This document shows positions 1 through 9,612 of a stretch of 64,000 nt of DNA, one piece after another (the first letter of the stretch is position 1; the number at the start of each line of letters is the position of its first letter). Location: positions 61,608-125,607 of the forward strand of contig NZ_SOHE01000060.1 in NCBI RefSeq assembly GCF_004403305.1, written 5' to 3'. This stretch comes from Cryobacterium frigoriphilum (lineage in GTDB: Bacteria > Actinomycetota > Actinomycetes > Actinomycetales > Microbacteriaceae). The notes beneath the pieces were generated by a model that was not told where the DNA came from, searched no databases, and saw only the letters and a list, made by a program, of their open reading frames with translations. Position numbers and translations under genes: made by a program.

Positions 1-2
1 GA

Positions 3-89
3 AGCCCCGAGGATGCCCTGCTCGTGGCGAATTCTCAGCCGCCTGCGGTCGCCGCGCGCCGGGCCGCCCGCCACGATAATCTGGTCTGA
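3..89 (+). CDS. C-terminal end of an unidentified protein (partial)
   Basis: An open frame enters from the left edge and stops at a TGA whose last base is the first base of the next gene's ATG (TGATG). That one-base overlap is typical of translationally coupled actinobacterial genes and is the main support. The 28 visible residues are Ala/Arg-rich and carry no recognisable motif, so no function is proposed. A minus-strand GTG frame leaving the window at the left edge is an alternative reading. Confidence 0.4.
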   Translation, partial: SPEDALLVANSQPPAVAARRAARHDNLV

Positions 90-892
90 TGCAGCAGCCC
101 AGCCCCCGCCCGCAGTCGAGCCCAGCGCCGAGCCGCGTGCGCCAGGCCCTCGCCGGCGTCGGATTTCTGCGCAAGGGACTGTCGATGTGGGCCACCTCGC
201 CGCGTCTCATGTTCATCGGGGCCGTCCCCGCCCTCATCGTCGGAGCCGCCTACGTCGTGGGCATCGTGTTTCTCGTGATCAACCTGAACGGCATCGCCGA
301 GTGGGCGACCCCTTTCGCCGCCGGCTGGGCAGAGCCCTGGCGCACCGCCGCACGGTTCGCGGTCGCGGCGGCGGTCGTGATCGGCAGCATCGTGCTCCTC
401 TCTTATACCTATGTCGCCGTCACACTGCTCGTCGGTGACCCCTTCTATGAGCGCATCTGGCGAACGGTCGAAACCAGGCTCGGTGACGCGCCGCCCGAGA
501 GCAGCACCGGCCTCGTGCGCTCCGTACTGCGCTCGATTGCCGACGCTCTGCGACTGCTGGCCCCGGTGCTGCTCGTCGGTGTCGTCATTCTGGTCTGCGG
601 CCTCATTCCGGTCCTCGGCGGCCTGCTGGCCTTCAGCCTCGGAGCGCTGTTCGGCGGCTGGATCCTCGCCCTCGAACTCACCGGCCTCGCCTTCGACGCC
701 CGCGGCTATACGCTGCGCCAGCGCCGTGGCCTGCTGGCCGGCCGCCGGGCGACGAGCCTCGGATTCGGCGTCGCCACCTACCTCCTGTTTCTTATTCCCT
801 TCGCCGCGGTGTTCGTCATGCCGGCCGCGGTCGCCGGCGCCGCCCTGCTCAGCCGCGATACCCTCGCCCGCGCTGCCGCGCCGGCAGCCTGA
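89..892 (+). CDS. EI24 (CysZ-like) domain membrane protein
   Basis: A 267-residue integral membrane protein. A short Pro/Ser-rich cytoplasmic N-terminus precedes about five hydrophobic segments near residues 43-67, 91-118, 153-185, 186-205 and 225-250. The layout, including a 'GDPFYERI' element after the second membrane segment and a C-terminal pair of helices, matches the EI24/CysZ family (PF07264). CysZ proteins of proteobacteria are sulfate permeases; actinobacterial members are mostly uncharacterised, so sulfate transport is only a possibility. The gene starts on the last base of the upstream stop codon and converges with the J-domain gene 4 bases beyond its stop. Confidence 0.75.
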   Translation: MQQPSPRPQSSPAPSRVRQALAGVGFLRKGLSMWATSPRLMFIGAVPALIVGAAYVVGIVFLVINLNGIAEWATPFAAGWAEPWRTAARFAVAAAVVIGSIVLLSYTYVAVTLLVGDPFYERIWRTVETRLGDAPPESSTGLVRSVLRSIADALRLLAPVLLVGVVILVCGLIPVLGGLLAFSLGALFGGWILALELTGLAFDARGYTLRQRRGLLAGRRATSLGFGVATYLLFLIPFAAVFVMPAAVAGAALLSRDTLARAAAPAA

Positions 893-896
893 CTCC

Positions 897-1358
897 TCAG
901 CCGGGCAGCAGAATCGTCAGGCCCCAGATCGCGACCGTCAGCACGACGAAGACAATGGGCAGCACGACCCATTCGTGATGCGCCCGCCGCAGCTCCGGCG
1001 CGCGCGGCGCGTCGTCGCGGTACGGCATCGACGACGCCACCGGCGGCGCCAGCCAGGCGCGGGCATCCCGAATCTGCACGAACTCCTCAAAGCTGAGGGG
1101 CTCGCCCGCACGCCCGGCAAACGGATCGATCACGGGTTCCGGCCGCGACTGTGCCCCGGGCGCTGTGGCCCGCAGCAGGTCCCTGGCCTCAATCAGCCTC
1201 ACGAACTCGGCCGTGGCCACCCGAATATCGGCGTCGGTGGCCCCGACGAAGCGATCCGGGTGAGACAGGCGGGCCCGGCGCTGAAAGGCCCGGTCGACAT
1301 CGGCGACGGATGCCCCACCACTCACGTGCAAAATGGCCGCCGCTTCAGCGGGGGTCAT
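897..1358 (-). CDS. J-domain membrane-anchored protein
   Basis: A 153-residue protein whose N-terminus (about residues 3-60) is a compact J domain with the diagnostic HPD tripeptide at residues 33-35, after a basic helix II. This predicts a DnaK co-chaperone. A Pro-rich linker follows, then one hydrophobic segment near residues 130-150, so it is a tail-anchored J protein rather than full DnaJ: there is no Gly/Phe region, zinc finger or substrate-binding domain. Its ATG overlaps the stop of the upstream membrane-protein gene by four bases (ATGA), so the two are probably co-translated. Confidence 0.72.
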   Translation of the reverse strand: MTPAEAAAILHVSGGASVADVDRAFQRRARLSHPDRFVGATDADIRVATAEFVRLIEARDLLRATAPGAQSRPEPVIDPFAGRAGEPLSFEEFVQIRDARAWLAPPVASSMPYRDDAPRAPELRRAHHEWVVLPIVFVVLTVAIWGLTILLPG

Positions 1359-1852
1359 GACGAGGCCCGGTAGGCCCGCAGATAGGCCTCGTAGGCCAGC
1401 CGATCGAGCTCGATTTTCACCCGCGGCGCATTTTCACGCAGGTTGTCGAGGAGCGCGGTGTTGATCGTGTCCATGCTTCGGGCTGCGTGGATGATCTGGA
1501 TCGGTCCCCAGAGCATGGCCGCCCAGAACACGATGAACAGGCCGATCGGGGCGGCAATGGCCGTCAGGGCACTGGTGACGATGGCTCCGGTGCCGAGCAC
1601 GAGCAGTCCGATCCAGATCGACCGGCGGGCCCGGGCCGTGTAGGTGTGGGCGTACTCTTCCCACGCTCCCTCGTTGCGGCGCCAGAACACCCAGCCAGCC
1701 GGCGCGGGCGGGCAGTCGGGCGTCGGCGTCCAGCCCGGTGCGGGTTGCCAGCCGAGGTGCCCGGCCACCCAGTCGGCGGTCGGCGCGGTCCAGCGTGGGG
1801 GTTGCTGAAACTCCAAGGGCAGCCGGTGTGCGAGCTGTGAGGCGTCGACCAT
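1355..1852 (-). CDS. hypothetical two-TM membrane protein
   Basis: A 165-residue protein. The first 70 residues are soluble and rich in Pro and Trp, with spaced 'P-x-GW' elements resembling the short Trp/Pro repeats that precede membrane segments in many actinobacterial proteins. Two hydrophobic segments follow near residues 79-98 and 100-122, then a basic/acidic C-terminal tail. It is the first gene of a two-gene minus-strand operon with the J-domain protein. No catalytic motif is visible. A membrane partner or adaptor for the J protein is an inference from the overlap only. Confidence 0.6.
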   Translation of the reverse strand: MVDASQLAHRLPLEFQQPPRWTAPTADWVAGHLGWQPAPGWTPTPDCPPAPAGWVFWRRNEGAWEEYAHTYTARARRSIWIGLLVLGTGAIVTSALTAIAAPIGLFIVFWAAMLWGPIQIIHAARSMDTINTALLDNLRENAPRVKIELDRLAYEAYLRAYRASS

Positions 1853-1954
1853 GCGACGAGCGTAGTGCTCAGACCGTCACCTGCGCGAGGACAAACTTCA
1901 CGCTCGCCGCGGGCTCGTGACAGCCCATTTCGGTGAAAGCCGCAGCCGGGTACA

Positions 1955-1985
1955 GAAAAAGGCCCCGGATTTCTCCGGGGCCTTT
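1955..1985 (-). terminator. Rho-independent terminator after tRNA-Leu
   Basis: Read on the minus strand, GGCCCCGGA, a short AT-rich loop and its complement form a GC-rich stem followed directly by five T residues. It lies about 55 bases downstream of the tRNA-Leu gene and would end its transcript. The A-run on the other side makes it weakly bidirectional. Confidence 0.8.
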
Positions 1986-2039
1986 CCGTACTTCACCTGC
2001 TTTGTACTGCACGTGCCGTGTACTGCACGTGTTCACATG

Positions 2040-2123
2040 TGCGCGAGAGGGGACTTGAACCCCTACGTCCTTTCGAACACTGGCACCTGAAGCCAGCGCG
2101 TCTGCCAATTCCGCCACTCGCGC
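2040..2123 (-). tRNA. tRNA-Leu (anticodon CAG)
   Basis: On the minus strand the acceptor GCGCGAG pairs with CTCGCGC, followed by discriminator A. The anticodon stem CTGGC/GCCAG closes a loop with CAG in the centre. There is a type II variable arm and a T arm with GGTTCAAGTCC. CCA is not encoded. A tRNA-Leu next to fhaA is also seen near the mycobacterial origin, which supports the synteny. Confidence 0.95.
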
Positions 2124-2378
2124 GAACTTACAGATCGTAGCACTGGAGAAGTCCCGGGCGCGAATCGGCCCGAATCGGCCGGTCGAACAGCCACAACGTA
2201 CCGGTAGGATTTCACCCCGGTAGACGCACTCGACCACCCCCACCCGCCGATCCGTGGAATTGGCCGGGCCGGAACGGGCCACGTAAGATACCCTTTTGTG
2301 CCCGTCTGCGCCCTTCAGGCGGGTTAACACCCGAGACAAGTAGCATGCTCATAGCCAGAAATACGGATCGGGAGACCT

Positions 2379-3173
2379 GTGGGCATTTTAGATAGCTTCG
2401 AGAAAGGCCTTGAGCGTGTCGTTAACGGCGCGTTCGCCAAGACCTTTCGCTCAGGGCTGCAGCCGGTGGAGATTACCTCCGCGCTGCGACGCGAGCTGGA
2501 CACGAAAGCCGCGGTCGTCTCGCGGGAACGCATCCTCGCGCCCAATCGCTTCACGGTGCGCATGGCCCACCCCGACTACGTGCGCATGTCCGCACTCGGT
2601 TCGACGCTCATCGACGAGCTCACCGATCTCGTACAGGCCTACGCCACCGAGCAGCGATATCAATTCGCCGGCGGCCTCGACATCACGATCAACGAAGATC
2701 CCAGCCTCACCGAGGGCCTCGTACAGGTTGACTCGAGCACGACGAAGGGCGGCGACAGTCGCCCCTCGAGCGCCCCAGCCGCCGCGCGGCCTCGAGCCGC
2801 CCCGGCCGCCAGCACCCCCATCCTGGACATCGCCGGCAAGCAGTACCCGCTGGTCAAGACCCGCACCGTCATCGGCCGCGGCAGCGATGCCGACATCACC
2901 GTCGACGACACCGGCACCTCCCGCCAGCACGTCGAAATTCTCTGGGACGGCGCCCATGCCCAGGTGCGCGACCTCGGCTCCACCAATGGCTCCCAGCTCA
3001 ACGGCTCCCCGGTGAGTCAGGCCACCCTCGAGAACGGGTCTGTCGTGACCATCGGGCGCACCCGCATCCTCTTTCGACTCGTTGAGCAGAGCGCCCGGCC
3101 GCAGTCCGGCGCGCGCCCCGACAACGCGTCGGATCGCCACGACATGGGCGGATTCTGGGGGCCAGCAAAATGA
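2379..3173 (+). CDS. fhaA: FHA domain protein FhaA (DUF3662 + FHA)
   Basis: A 264-residue cytoplasmic adaptor. Residues 1-120 form the DUF3662 domain, beginning with the typical 'GILDSFEKGLE' helix. An Ala/Pro/Ser linker follows (about 122-147), then a C-terminal forkhead-associated domain (about 150-230) with the phosphothreonine-binding landmarks GRGSD at 166-170, SRQH at 181-184 and STNG at 201-204. In mycobacteria FhaA binds phosphorylated MviN/MurJ and limits peptidoglycan synthesis; the same role is likely here, since murJ is also in this window. The start is GTG. The next gene overlaps by four bases, so this opens the fhaA-fhaB-pstP-rodA-pbpA-pknA run. Confidence 0.93.
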   Translation: MGILDSFEKGLERVVNGAFAKTFRSGLQPVEITSALRRELDTKAAVVSRERILAPNRFTVRMAHPDYVRMSALGSTLIDELTDLVQAYATEQRYQFAGGLDITINEDPSLTEGLVQVDSSTTKGGDSRPSSAPAAARPRAAPAASTPILDIAGKQYPLVKTRTVIGRGSDADITVDDTGTSRQHVEILWDGAHAQVRDLGSTNGSQLNGSPVSQATLENGSVVTIGRTRILFRLVEQSARPQSGARPDNASDRHDMGGFWGPAK

Positions 3174-3718
3174 GTCCCAGTGAACTGACCCTGCTTGTGC
3201 TGCGCCTCGGCTTTCTGCTGCTGCTCTGGCTGTTCATCTTCGGCATCGTCTACGCCCTGCGCAGCGACCTCTTCGGCCAGCGAGTGCGCAAGATGAAGAC
3301 GGATGCCCCCGCCACGCCCGTTCCGGCGGCCGCCTTCGCCGCGGCATCCGCTGCCCCCGCCGCGGCGGCCCGTGCCTCCGCCGCCCCGACCCCGCCGAGC
3401 AGCGTCGGCGAACGCGCCACCGCGCAGAACGCCACCCGCCTCGTGATCACGAGCGGCCCCAAGGCCGGCGTCGAGTTTCCGCTGACGACCGAGTCGATCA
3501 CCATCGGCCGTTCCAACGACTCCAGCCTCGTCATCCGTGACGATTACACCTCCACCCATCACGCCCGGCTGATGCTGTGGAACGAGGAGTGGATGATCCA
3601 GGACCTCGACTCCACCAACGGCACCTTCCTCGCCGGCAGCCGGGTCGCCATCCCGACCCCCGTGCCCCTGAACGCCACCATCAAAATTGGCGCGACCAGC
3701 TTCGAGCTGCGGCGGTAG
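3170..3718 (+). CDS. fhaB: FHA domain membrane protein FhaB
   Basis: A 182-residue protein with one N-terminal membrane segment (about residues 5-28), an Ala/Pro-rich linker and a C-terminal FHA domain from about residue 85. The FHA landmarks are visible: GRSNDSS in the first loop, the S-x-x-H element in TSTHH, and the DSTNGTF loop. In mycobacteria FhaB (FipA) is phosphorylated by PknA/PknB and links the kinases to septal and wall-synthesis proteins. Its start overlaps the fhaA stop (ATGA) and pstP follows four bases after its own stop, so co-transcription is almost certain. Confidence 0.92.
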   Translation: MSPSELTLLVLRLGFLLLLWLFIFGIVYALRSDLFGQRVRKMKTDAPATPVPAAAFAAASAAPAAAARASAAPTPPSSVGERATAQNATRLVITSGPKAGVEFPLTTESITIGRSNDSSLVIRDDYTSTHHARLMLWNEEWMIQDLDSTNGTFLAGSRVAIPTPVPLNATIKIGATSFELRR

Positions 3719-3722
3719 CTGC

Positions 3723-4952
3723 ATGGCGACAGTGAGCCACAGCGCCGCCGCGTCCCACGTGGGCAAGGTGCGCGCGAACAACCAGGACTCCGGCTATGCC
3801 GGGCACAGCCTGTTTGTGGTCGCCGACGGCATGGGCGGACATGCCGGCGGTGACGTGGCATCGTCGATTGCGACGAAGCGCATCATCGAGGCCGACACCC
3901 GCTACCTGTCCGCGCAGGAGGCCGAGTTCGCGCTGCGCGCCGCCCTCGTTGCCGCGAACTCCGAGCTCGCCGAGACGGTCTTCGAACACGCCGAGCTGAC
4001 CGGCATGGGCACGACCGTGAGCGCGATCGTTGTGCTCGAGAACGAGGTCGCGATCGCCCACATCGGTGATTCCCGCATCTACCTGCTGCGCGACGGCGAA
4101 CTGTCGCAGATCACCACCGACCACACCTTCGTGCAGCGGCTCGTCGACAGTGGCCGCATCACCGAGGCCGAAGCGGCCGTGCACCCCCGCCGTTCCGTGC
4201 TGATGCGCGTGCTCGGCGACGTGGAGTCCTCCCCCGAGGTTGACACCTCGATCCTCGCGACCCTCGACGGTGACCGCTGGCTGCTCTGCTCCGACGGCCT
4301 CACCGGCGTCGTGTCCTTCACCGGTATCGCGAACGCCCTCTCGAGCGGCCTCAGCGCGACGGATGTCGCCGATCGCCTCGTGAAGGAAAGCCTCGACGGC
4401 GGCGCCCCCGACAACGTCACCGTGGTGATCGTCGACGTCGGTGAGGGCGTGGCCCGCACCGACAGCCCGACCATCGTCGGTTCGGCGGCGAATCCGCTCG
4501 CCTTCGGGGAGGAACCCGGCCGGGTGCGCGCCCTGCGCCTGCCCGCCCTGCGGCTGCACCCCGTGCGCGAGGCGCACTTCGAGCCCGACTCCCAGGATTA
4601 CCTGTCCGAACTCATCGAAGAGGATGCCCGCCGCGCCCGCCGCCGCAAGGCCACCTGGCTCGTTGCCATAATCTTGCTGACCGCATCGATCATCGGCGCC
4701 GGGTTTCTCGGCTACCAGTGGACCCAGACCCGCTACTTCGTCGGCGTCGAGGGCACCACGGTCGCCATCTACCAGGGTGTGCAGCAAGACCTCGGCCCGA
4801 TCAAGCTGTCGAGCGTCTACGAGGACACCAACCTGGAGCTCTCCGCCCTGCGCGTCTACGACCGCCAGTTGGTGGAACAGACCATCAGCGCCACCTCGCT
4901 GGGCGATGCCATGAAAATCGTCGAGCGACTGAACAATTCGAGCAGCGAGTAG
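3723..4952 (+). CDS. pstP: PP2C-family Ser/Thr phosphatase PstP
   Basis: A 409-residue protein. The N-terminal 235 residues are a metal-dependent PP2C phosphatase with the family motifs: RANNQD near residue 17, VADGMGGHAGG at about 33-43 (Asp35 is a metal ligand), GDSRIYLLRDG, CSDGLTG and APDNVTV. A basic juxtamembrane stretch leads to one TM segment at about 310-332 and an extracytoplasmic tail of about 75 residues. It reverses phosphorylation by PknA/PknB encoded downstream. The ATG four bases after fhaB fits the domain edge; a longer open frame upstream runs into fhaB and adds nothing conserved. Confidence 0.95.
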   Translation: MATVSHSAAASHVGKVRANNQDSGYAGHSLFVVADGMGGHAGGDVASSIATKRIIEADTRYLSAQEAEFALRAALVAANSELAETVFEHAELTGMGTTVSAIVVLENEVAIAHIGDSRIYLLRDGELSQITTDHTFVQRLVDSGRITEAEAAVHPRRSVLMRVLGDVESSPEVDTSILATLDGDRWLLCSDGLTGVVSFTGIANALSSGLSATDVADRLVKESLDGGAPDNVTVVIVDVGEGVARTDSPTIVGSAANPLAFGEEPGRVRALRLPALRLHPVREAHFEPDSQDYLSELIEEDARRARRRKATWLVAIILLTASIIGAGFLGYQWTQTRYFVGVEGTTVAIYQGVQQDLGPIKLSSVYEDTNLELSALRVYDRQLVEQTISATSLGDAMKIVERLNNSSSE

Positions 4953-4957
4953 ACGCC

Positions 4958-6343
4958 GTGACCCTGAACACCGCCGCCACCAGCGCCATTCCCGCCGACC
5001 CTGGCCCGAAAGTGCGTGTGCCGCAGAAGATGCGCCACCTCGAGCTGTTCCTGCTGCTCATTGCCTGCGGCATCAACGCGAGTGCCGTCGTGCTCGTGCA
5101 ACTCGGCGCGCTCGGCGCGATCGACACCACCCTGCTCTACCTCGGCGTGACCCTGTCGGTGCTGGTGATCGCGCTCCACTTCGTGCTGCGGTTCGTGGCC
5201 CGCGAGGCCGATCCCTTCATTCTGCCGATCGCCACCCTGCTCAACGGACTCGGCATCGCGATGATCTACCGCATCGACATCGCCAACCAGGAAAGCGGAT
5301 GGGAGAGCGCCGCCGTGCGGCAGACCGCCTGGAGTGGTCTCGCGATCGCCTGCGCCATCGCCGTGCTGCTGATCATCCGCAACCACCGCGTGCTCTTTCG
5401 CTACACCTACATCTTCGGTTTTCTCGGCGTGCTGCTGCTGCTGCTGCCCCTCGTGCCCGGCCTCGGCCGGGAGATCAGCGGCGCGCGCGTCTGGATCAGC
5501 ATGGGATCGTTCGCGACCTTCCAGCCCGGTGAAATAGCCAAGATCGCCCTTGCCGTGTTCTTCGCCGGCTACCTCGTGCGCAACCGCGACAGTCTCGCCA
5601 CGGTCGGCAAGAAGTTCCTCGGCATGCGGTTTCCGCGTCTGCGTGACCTCGGGCCGATCCTCGTGGTGTGGGCCCTGTCGATGTCGGTCATCATCTTCCA
5701 GCGCGACCTCGGCACCGCGCTGCTGTACTTCGGACTGTTCCTGGTGATGCTGTATCTCGCGACGGCCCGCATGAGCTGGGTCATCCTCGGGGTCGGCCTG
5801 TTCCTCGGCGGCGCCGTGCTCGCCAGCCAGACCCTGCAGTACGTCAACGGCCGCTTCACCAACTGGCTCGACGCACTCAACCCGGCCGTCTACGAAGCCA
5901 GGGGCGGCAGCTTTCAGCTCGTGCAGGGGCTGTTCGGCCTGGCCAAGGGCGGGCTGCTCGGAACCGGCTGGGGCCAGGGCCGCCCCGAGATCACGCCGGT
6001 GCCGCAGAGTGACTACATCATCGCGAGTCTGGGTGAGGAGCTCGGCCTGGCCGGCCTGTTCGCCATCCTCGCCCTGTACCTGCTGCTCGTTGCCCGCGGC
6101 TTCCGCATCGGCTTCGCCGGGCAGGACGACTTCGGCAAGCTGCTCGCCGTGGGCCTCGCCTTCGTCATCGCCCTGCAGTGCTTCATCGTCATCGGCGGCG
6201 TCACTCGGGTCATCCCGCTGACCGGACTCACCACACCCTTCCTCGCCGCCGGTGGCTCCTCCCTCATCGCCAACTGGATCATCGTCGCCCTGCTGCTGCG
6301 CCTGTCCGACACCGTGCGCAACCAACCCCGGCTGGTGGTCTAA
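4958..6343 (+). CDS. rodA: SEDS-family peptidoglycan polymerase (RodA/FtsW type)
   Basis: A 461-residue polytopic protein with about ten to twelve hydrophobic segments and SEDS hallmarks: an 'ARVWISMGSF.TFQPGEIAK' block in the centre (written with the variable base masked), 'FQRDLGTALLYFGLFL', the GLFGLAKGGLLGTGWGQG loop and 'SDYIIASLGEELG'. SEDS proteins are lipid II glycosyltransferases working with a cognate class B PBP; pbpA is the next gene and overlaps by one base, so they form the pair. The GTG at 4958, five bases after the pstP stop, is chosen; an open frame extending upstream overlaps pstP and has no SEDS content. Confidence 0.93.
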   Translation: MTLNTAATSAIPADPGPKVRVPQKMRHLELFLLLIACGINASAVVLVQLGALGAIDTTLLYLGVTLSVLVIALHFVLRFVAREADPFILPIATLLNGLGIAMIYRIDIANQESGWESAAVRQTAWSGLAIACAIAVLLIIRNHRVLFRYTYIFGFLGVLLLLLPLVPGLGREISGARVWISMGSFATFQPGEIAKIALAVFFAGYLVRNRDSLATVGKKFLGMRFPRLRDLGPILVVWALSMSVIIFQRDLGTALLYFGLFLVMLYLATARMSWVILGVGLFLGGAVLASQTLQYVNGRFTNWLDALNPAVYEARGGSFQLVQGLFGLAKGGLLGTGWGQGRPEITPVPQSDYIIASLGEELGLAGLFAILALYLLLVARGFRIGFAGQDDFGKLLAVGLAFVIALQCFIVIGGVTRVIPLTGLTTPFLAAGGSSLIANWIIVALLLRLSDTVRNQPRLVV

Positions 6344-7797
6344 TGAATCGCGAACTCAAGCGCGTGAGCATCGTCGTGATGCTCATGTTCATCGCGCTGC
6401 TCAGCTCCACGTCGATCGTGCAGGCCTTCGAGGCCGAAAGCCTCAACGCCGATCCCCGCAACACCCGCACGCTCTACGACAGCTACTCCGTTGAGCGCGG
6501 CGCGATTCTCGTCGACGGCGACCCGATCGCCCAGTCAGTGCCGGCCGACGACAACTTCAAGTACCTGCGCACCTACGCGAACGGGCCGCTCTACGCATCC
6601 GTCACCGGCTTTATTCCGATCAACGGCGCCCCGACCGGCCTCGAGTTCGCCCTGAACAGCGAACTGACCGGAACCAGCAACTCGCAGTTCTTCGACAAGA
6701 TCAGCGACATCGTGACCGGGGCAACGCCCAAGGGTGCGGCCGTCGAGATCACCATCGATCCGGTCGCCCAGCAGGCCGCCTGGGACGCCCTCGGCGACCA
6801 GACCGGGTCGGTCGTCGTCACCGAGCCCGCCACCGGCCGCATCCTGGCGATGGTCTCCAAGCCGAGCTACGATCCGAACCGGCTGACCGTGCACGACAAC
6901 GCCGCCGTGACCGAGGCCTACGACGCCCTCGTCAACGATGCGGGTGACCCGCTCATTGACCGCGCCATCAACTCGCTGAACCCTCCCGGCTCGGTCTTCA
7001 AGCTCGTCGTCACCACGGCCGCCCTCGAGTCGGGCGATTTCACCCCGGACAGCACCTTCCCCAACCTGCAGACCTACATCGCACCCGGCACCACGAGCGA
7101 GATCGAGAACTCCGGCGGCAACACCTGCGGCGGCGGCGACACGGTGACCCTCGCGACGGCCCTGCGCCTCTCGTGCAACGTACCGTTCGCCGAGCTCGGC
7201 GTGCAGTTGGGCGACGCCGCCATTCTCGAGACCGCGAAGAAGTTCGGTTTCAACAGTGAATTCCAGATCCCGATGGATGTCACGGCGAGCATCTATCCCG
7301 AGGGCGGGCTTGACGACGCCTTCACCGCGCAGACCGCGTTCGGCCAGTATGAGGTGCAGGCAACGCCTCTGCAGATGGCCATGGTGTCGGGCGCAATCGC
7401 CAACAAGGGTGTGGTGATGCAGCCCAACGTCGTCGAAGAGATTCTGGCTCCCAACCTGAGTTCGATCAGCGCCTTCGAACCCCAGGAGTTCGGCCGGGTG
7501 ATGAGCGCCGAAACGGCGGCCACCCTCACCGAGATGATGGTCAATGGTGTTCAGACGGGTGCCGCGAGCAATGCGAGAATAGACGGGGTCAACGTGGCGG
7601 GCAAGACAGGCACAGCACAGAACGGTTCGACAGACCCGTACACCCTGTGGTTTACCGGTTTTGCTCCGGCGGAAGACCCGGACTACGCAATCTCCGTTCT
7701 CGTTGAGGACGGCGGGGGAATGGGCCAGACCGGGTTCGGTAATCTACTTGCCGCACCAATCGCACAACAGGTACTAGAGGCGGTGCTAAATAAATGA
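6343..7797 (+). CDS. pbpA: class B penicillin-binding protein (PbpA)
   Basis: A 484-residue D,D-transpeptidase that cross-links peptidoglycan outside the membrane. One N-terminal TM anchor (about residues 8-28) precedes a short PBP-dimer region and the transpeptidase domain. Active-site motifs are intact: SxxK as SVFK at 217-220, SxN as SCN at 277-279 and KTGT at 421-424. Size and position match mycobacterial PbpA, the partner of RodA. The ATG overlaps the rodA stop (TAATG), and pknA overlaps this gene's stop by four bases. The N-terminal non-catalytic region is short compared with PBP2/FtsI, as expected for PbpA. Confidence 0.93.
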   Translation: MNRELKRVSIVVMLMFIALLSSTSIVQAFEAESLNADPRNTRTLYDSYSVERGAILVDGDPIAQSVPADDNFKYLRTYANGPLYASVTGFIPINGAPTGLEFALNSELTGTSNSQFFDKISDIVTGATPKGAAVEITIDPVAQQAAWDALGDQTGSVVVTEPATGRILAMVSKPSYDPNRLTVHDNAAVTEAYDALVNDAGDPLIDRAINSLNPPGSVFKLVVTTAALESGDFTPDSTFPNLQTYIAPGTTSEIENSGGNTCGGGDTVTLATALRLSCNVPFAELGVQLGDAAILETAKKFGFNSEFQIPMDVTASIYPEGGLDDAFTAQTAFGQYEVQATPLQMAMVSGAIANKGVVMQPNVVEEILAPNLSSISAFEPQEFGRVMSAETAATLTEMMVNGVQTGAASNARIDGVNVAGKTGTAQNGSTDPYTLWFTGFAPAEDPDYAISVLVEDGGGMGQTGFGNLLAAPIAQQVLEAVLNK

Positions 7798-9512
7798 GAC
7801 CCACTACAGGGCTCACCTTCGGGGGACGATACGAGCTGCAATCGCGGATCGCCATCGGAGGCATGGGCGAAGTGTGGAAGTCCACCGACCTCGTTATTGG
7901 TCGTACGGTCGCCATCAAGATCCTGAAAGACGAGTATCTCGGTGACCCCGGTTTTCTCGAGCGCTTCCGCGCCGAGGCCCGCCACGCCGCCCTCGTCAAC
8001 CACGAAGGCATCGCCAACGTCTTCGACTATGGAGAGGAAGACGGCAGCGCCTTTCTCGTGATGGAGCTGGTGCCCGGCGAGGCCCTCTCCACGATCCTCG
8101 AGCGAGAGCACACCCTGCCGACCGACAAGGTGCTCGACATCGTCGCGCAGACCTCGGCGGCCCTGCACGCCGCGCACGCCGCCGGCCTCGTTCACCGTGA
8201 CATCAAGCCGGGCAACCTGCTGATCACGCCCGAAGGTCGCGTCAAGATCACCGACTTCGGCATCGCGCGCATCGCCGATCAGGTTCCGCTCACCGCGACC
8301 GGCCAGGTCATGGGCACCGTGCAGTACCTTTCGCCCGAGCAGGCGAGCGGCCACCCCGCCTCGCCGACCACCGACATCTACTCGATCGGTATCGTCGCCT
8401 ACGAGTCGCTGGCCGGGCGTCGTCCGTTCACGGGCGAGTCGCAGGTCGCCATTGCGATGGCGCAGATCAACGAGATCGCGCCCGACCTGCCCGACACCAT
8501 CTCCGAGCCCGTGCGCAACCTCGTCTTCGCGTGCCTCGCGAAGAACCCGGCCGACCGGCCGGCCTCGGCCGCGCACCTCGCGCGCGCCGCATCCGCTTTG
8601 CGCCGCGGAGACGTGGCCGCCGCCGCCGCCGCCGTGCCGGCCATCCTCGACGGCACCACGGCCACCGCCGCAACCATGCTGATGCCCGGTGCCGGCAACA
8701 ACGACGCCACCACCATCATGCCGGCCGCAATTGTGGGGTCCCGCACCGATACCTCCGCCGACGCCGAGGGCAAGAAGAAAAAGCGCAGCCCGTGGACCTG
8801 GCCGCTCGTGGCCCTGATCGCCCTGCTCGCCATTGTGCTGACCGGCACGCTGATCGCCCTCGTCACGCAGAACAACGAGACTCCCGCGCCCGTGCCGACG
8901 TCGGCCTCGGCCACCCCGAGCAGCACGCCAACCCCCAAGCCGACCACCGCGTCGCCGACTCCCACTCCGAACACGGTCACCGTGACGCAGGCCGACTTCA
9001 TCGGCCTGTCGAGCGCGGATGCGCGCGCCAAGCTCGAGGGTATGGCGCTCGTCGCGAATATCGAACCCGGTAATGCCGCCACGACGGGCGACGACGTGGA
9101 CAAGGTGTACTCGGTCAACCCGACCGGACCGGTGCAGAAGAACGCAACGATCACCGTCAAGGTCTACGCCGAGATCGTGGCCCCGACCACACCGGGTGCC
9201 GCACCGACCGTTGCCCCCGCCGCCACGACGCCCGGAACGGCCGTCACCGTGACCTGGACCGACCAGAGCTGCCCGAGCGGGCAGACGCTGTCCGGCTATG
9301 AGGTTCTCGCCGAGGGCGGCGGCACGTCGTCGCCGGCCCCCTCGGGTGCCGACTCCAACTCGGCCACGGTCACCGCGGGCAGCTCGACGTTCACGGTCAA
9401 GTTCCGCTTCTTCTGCGGCCAGGTCGGTTCCGAGTATTCTCCGGCCGCGACGGTCACCGTTGCCGCCGTACCGTCGCCGGCCGCGACCCCGACACCCACC
9501 CCGACCGCGTAG
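7794..9512 (+). CDS. pknA: Ser/Thr protein kinase, PknA-like, with extracytoplasmic PASTA-like domain
   Basis: A 572-residue receptor kinase. The N-terminal kinase domain (about 12-270) has the Gly-rich loop IGGMGEV, catalytic Lys42, HRDIKPGN with Asp136, DFG at 154-156 and a [10 protein letters not shown] activation segment. An Ala-rich juxtamembrane region, KKKKR and one TM (about 334-358) follow. Outside are a Pro/Thr/Ser stretch, one PASTA-like repeat (about 394-460) and a C-terminal beta-rich module (about 480-555) with two Cys that looks fibronectin-III-like. Mycobacterial PknA has almost no external domain, so the sensor part differs. Its ATG overlaps the pbpA stop (ATGA). Confidence 0.9.
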   Translation: MRPTTGLTFGGRYELQSRIAIGGMGEVWKSTDLVIGRTVAIKILKDEYLGDPGFLERFRAEARHAALVNHEGIANVFDYGEEDGSAFLVMELVPGEALSTILEREHTLPTDKVLDIVAQTSAALHAAHAAGLVHRDIKPGNLLITPEGRVKITDFGIARIADQVPLTATGQVMGTVQYLSPEQASGHPASPTTDIYSIGIVAYESLAGRRPFTGESQVAIAMAQINEIAPDLPDTISEPVRNLVFACLAKNPADRPASAAHLARAASALRRGDVAAAAAAVPAILDGTTATAATMLMPGAGNNDATTIMPAAIVGSRTDTSADAEGKKKKRSPWTWPLVALIALLAIVLTGTLIALVTQNNETPAPVPTSASATPSSTPTPKPTTASPTPTPNTVTVTQADFIGLSSADARAKLEGMALVANIEPGNAATTGDDVDKVYSVNPTGPVQKNATITVKVYAEIVAPTTPGAAPTVAPAATTPGTAVTVTWTDQSCPSGQTLSGYEVLAEGGGTSSPAPSGADSNSATVTAGSSTFTVKFRFFCGQVGSEYSPAATVTVAAVPSPAATPTPTPTA

Positions 9513-9612
9513 TCAGGCGGCCACACAATACGCGGCTACACAGGGAAGGTTCGCTAAACTATCGATCACTGTGTGTTGAGGCAGTGTTCGGTTGAGCGCG
9601 GGGAGAGTTGCA

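Noticed and set aside
1..74. A divergent minus-strand gene starting at a GTG near position 74 and leaving the window.
   Set aside because: The plus-strand frame that ends in a TGATG junction with the EI24 gene is the better supported reading, and only 14 bases would separate the two divergent starts.
1869..2339. A 156-residue minus-strand frame between the membrane-protein gene and fhaA.
   Set aside because: It runs straight through tRNA-Leu and its terminator, so it cannot be a normal protein gene.
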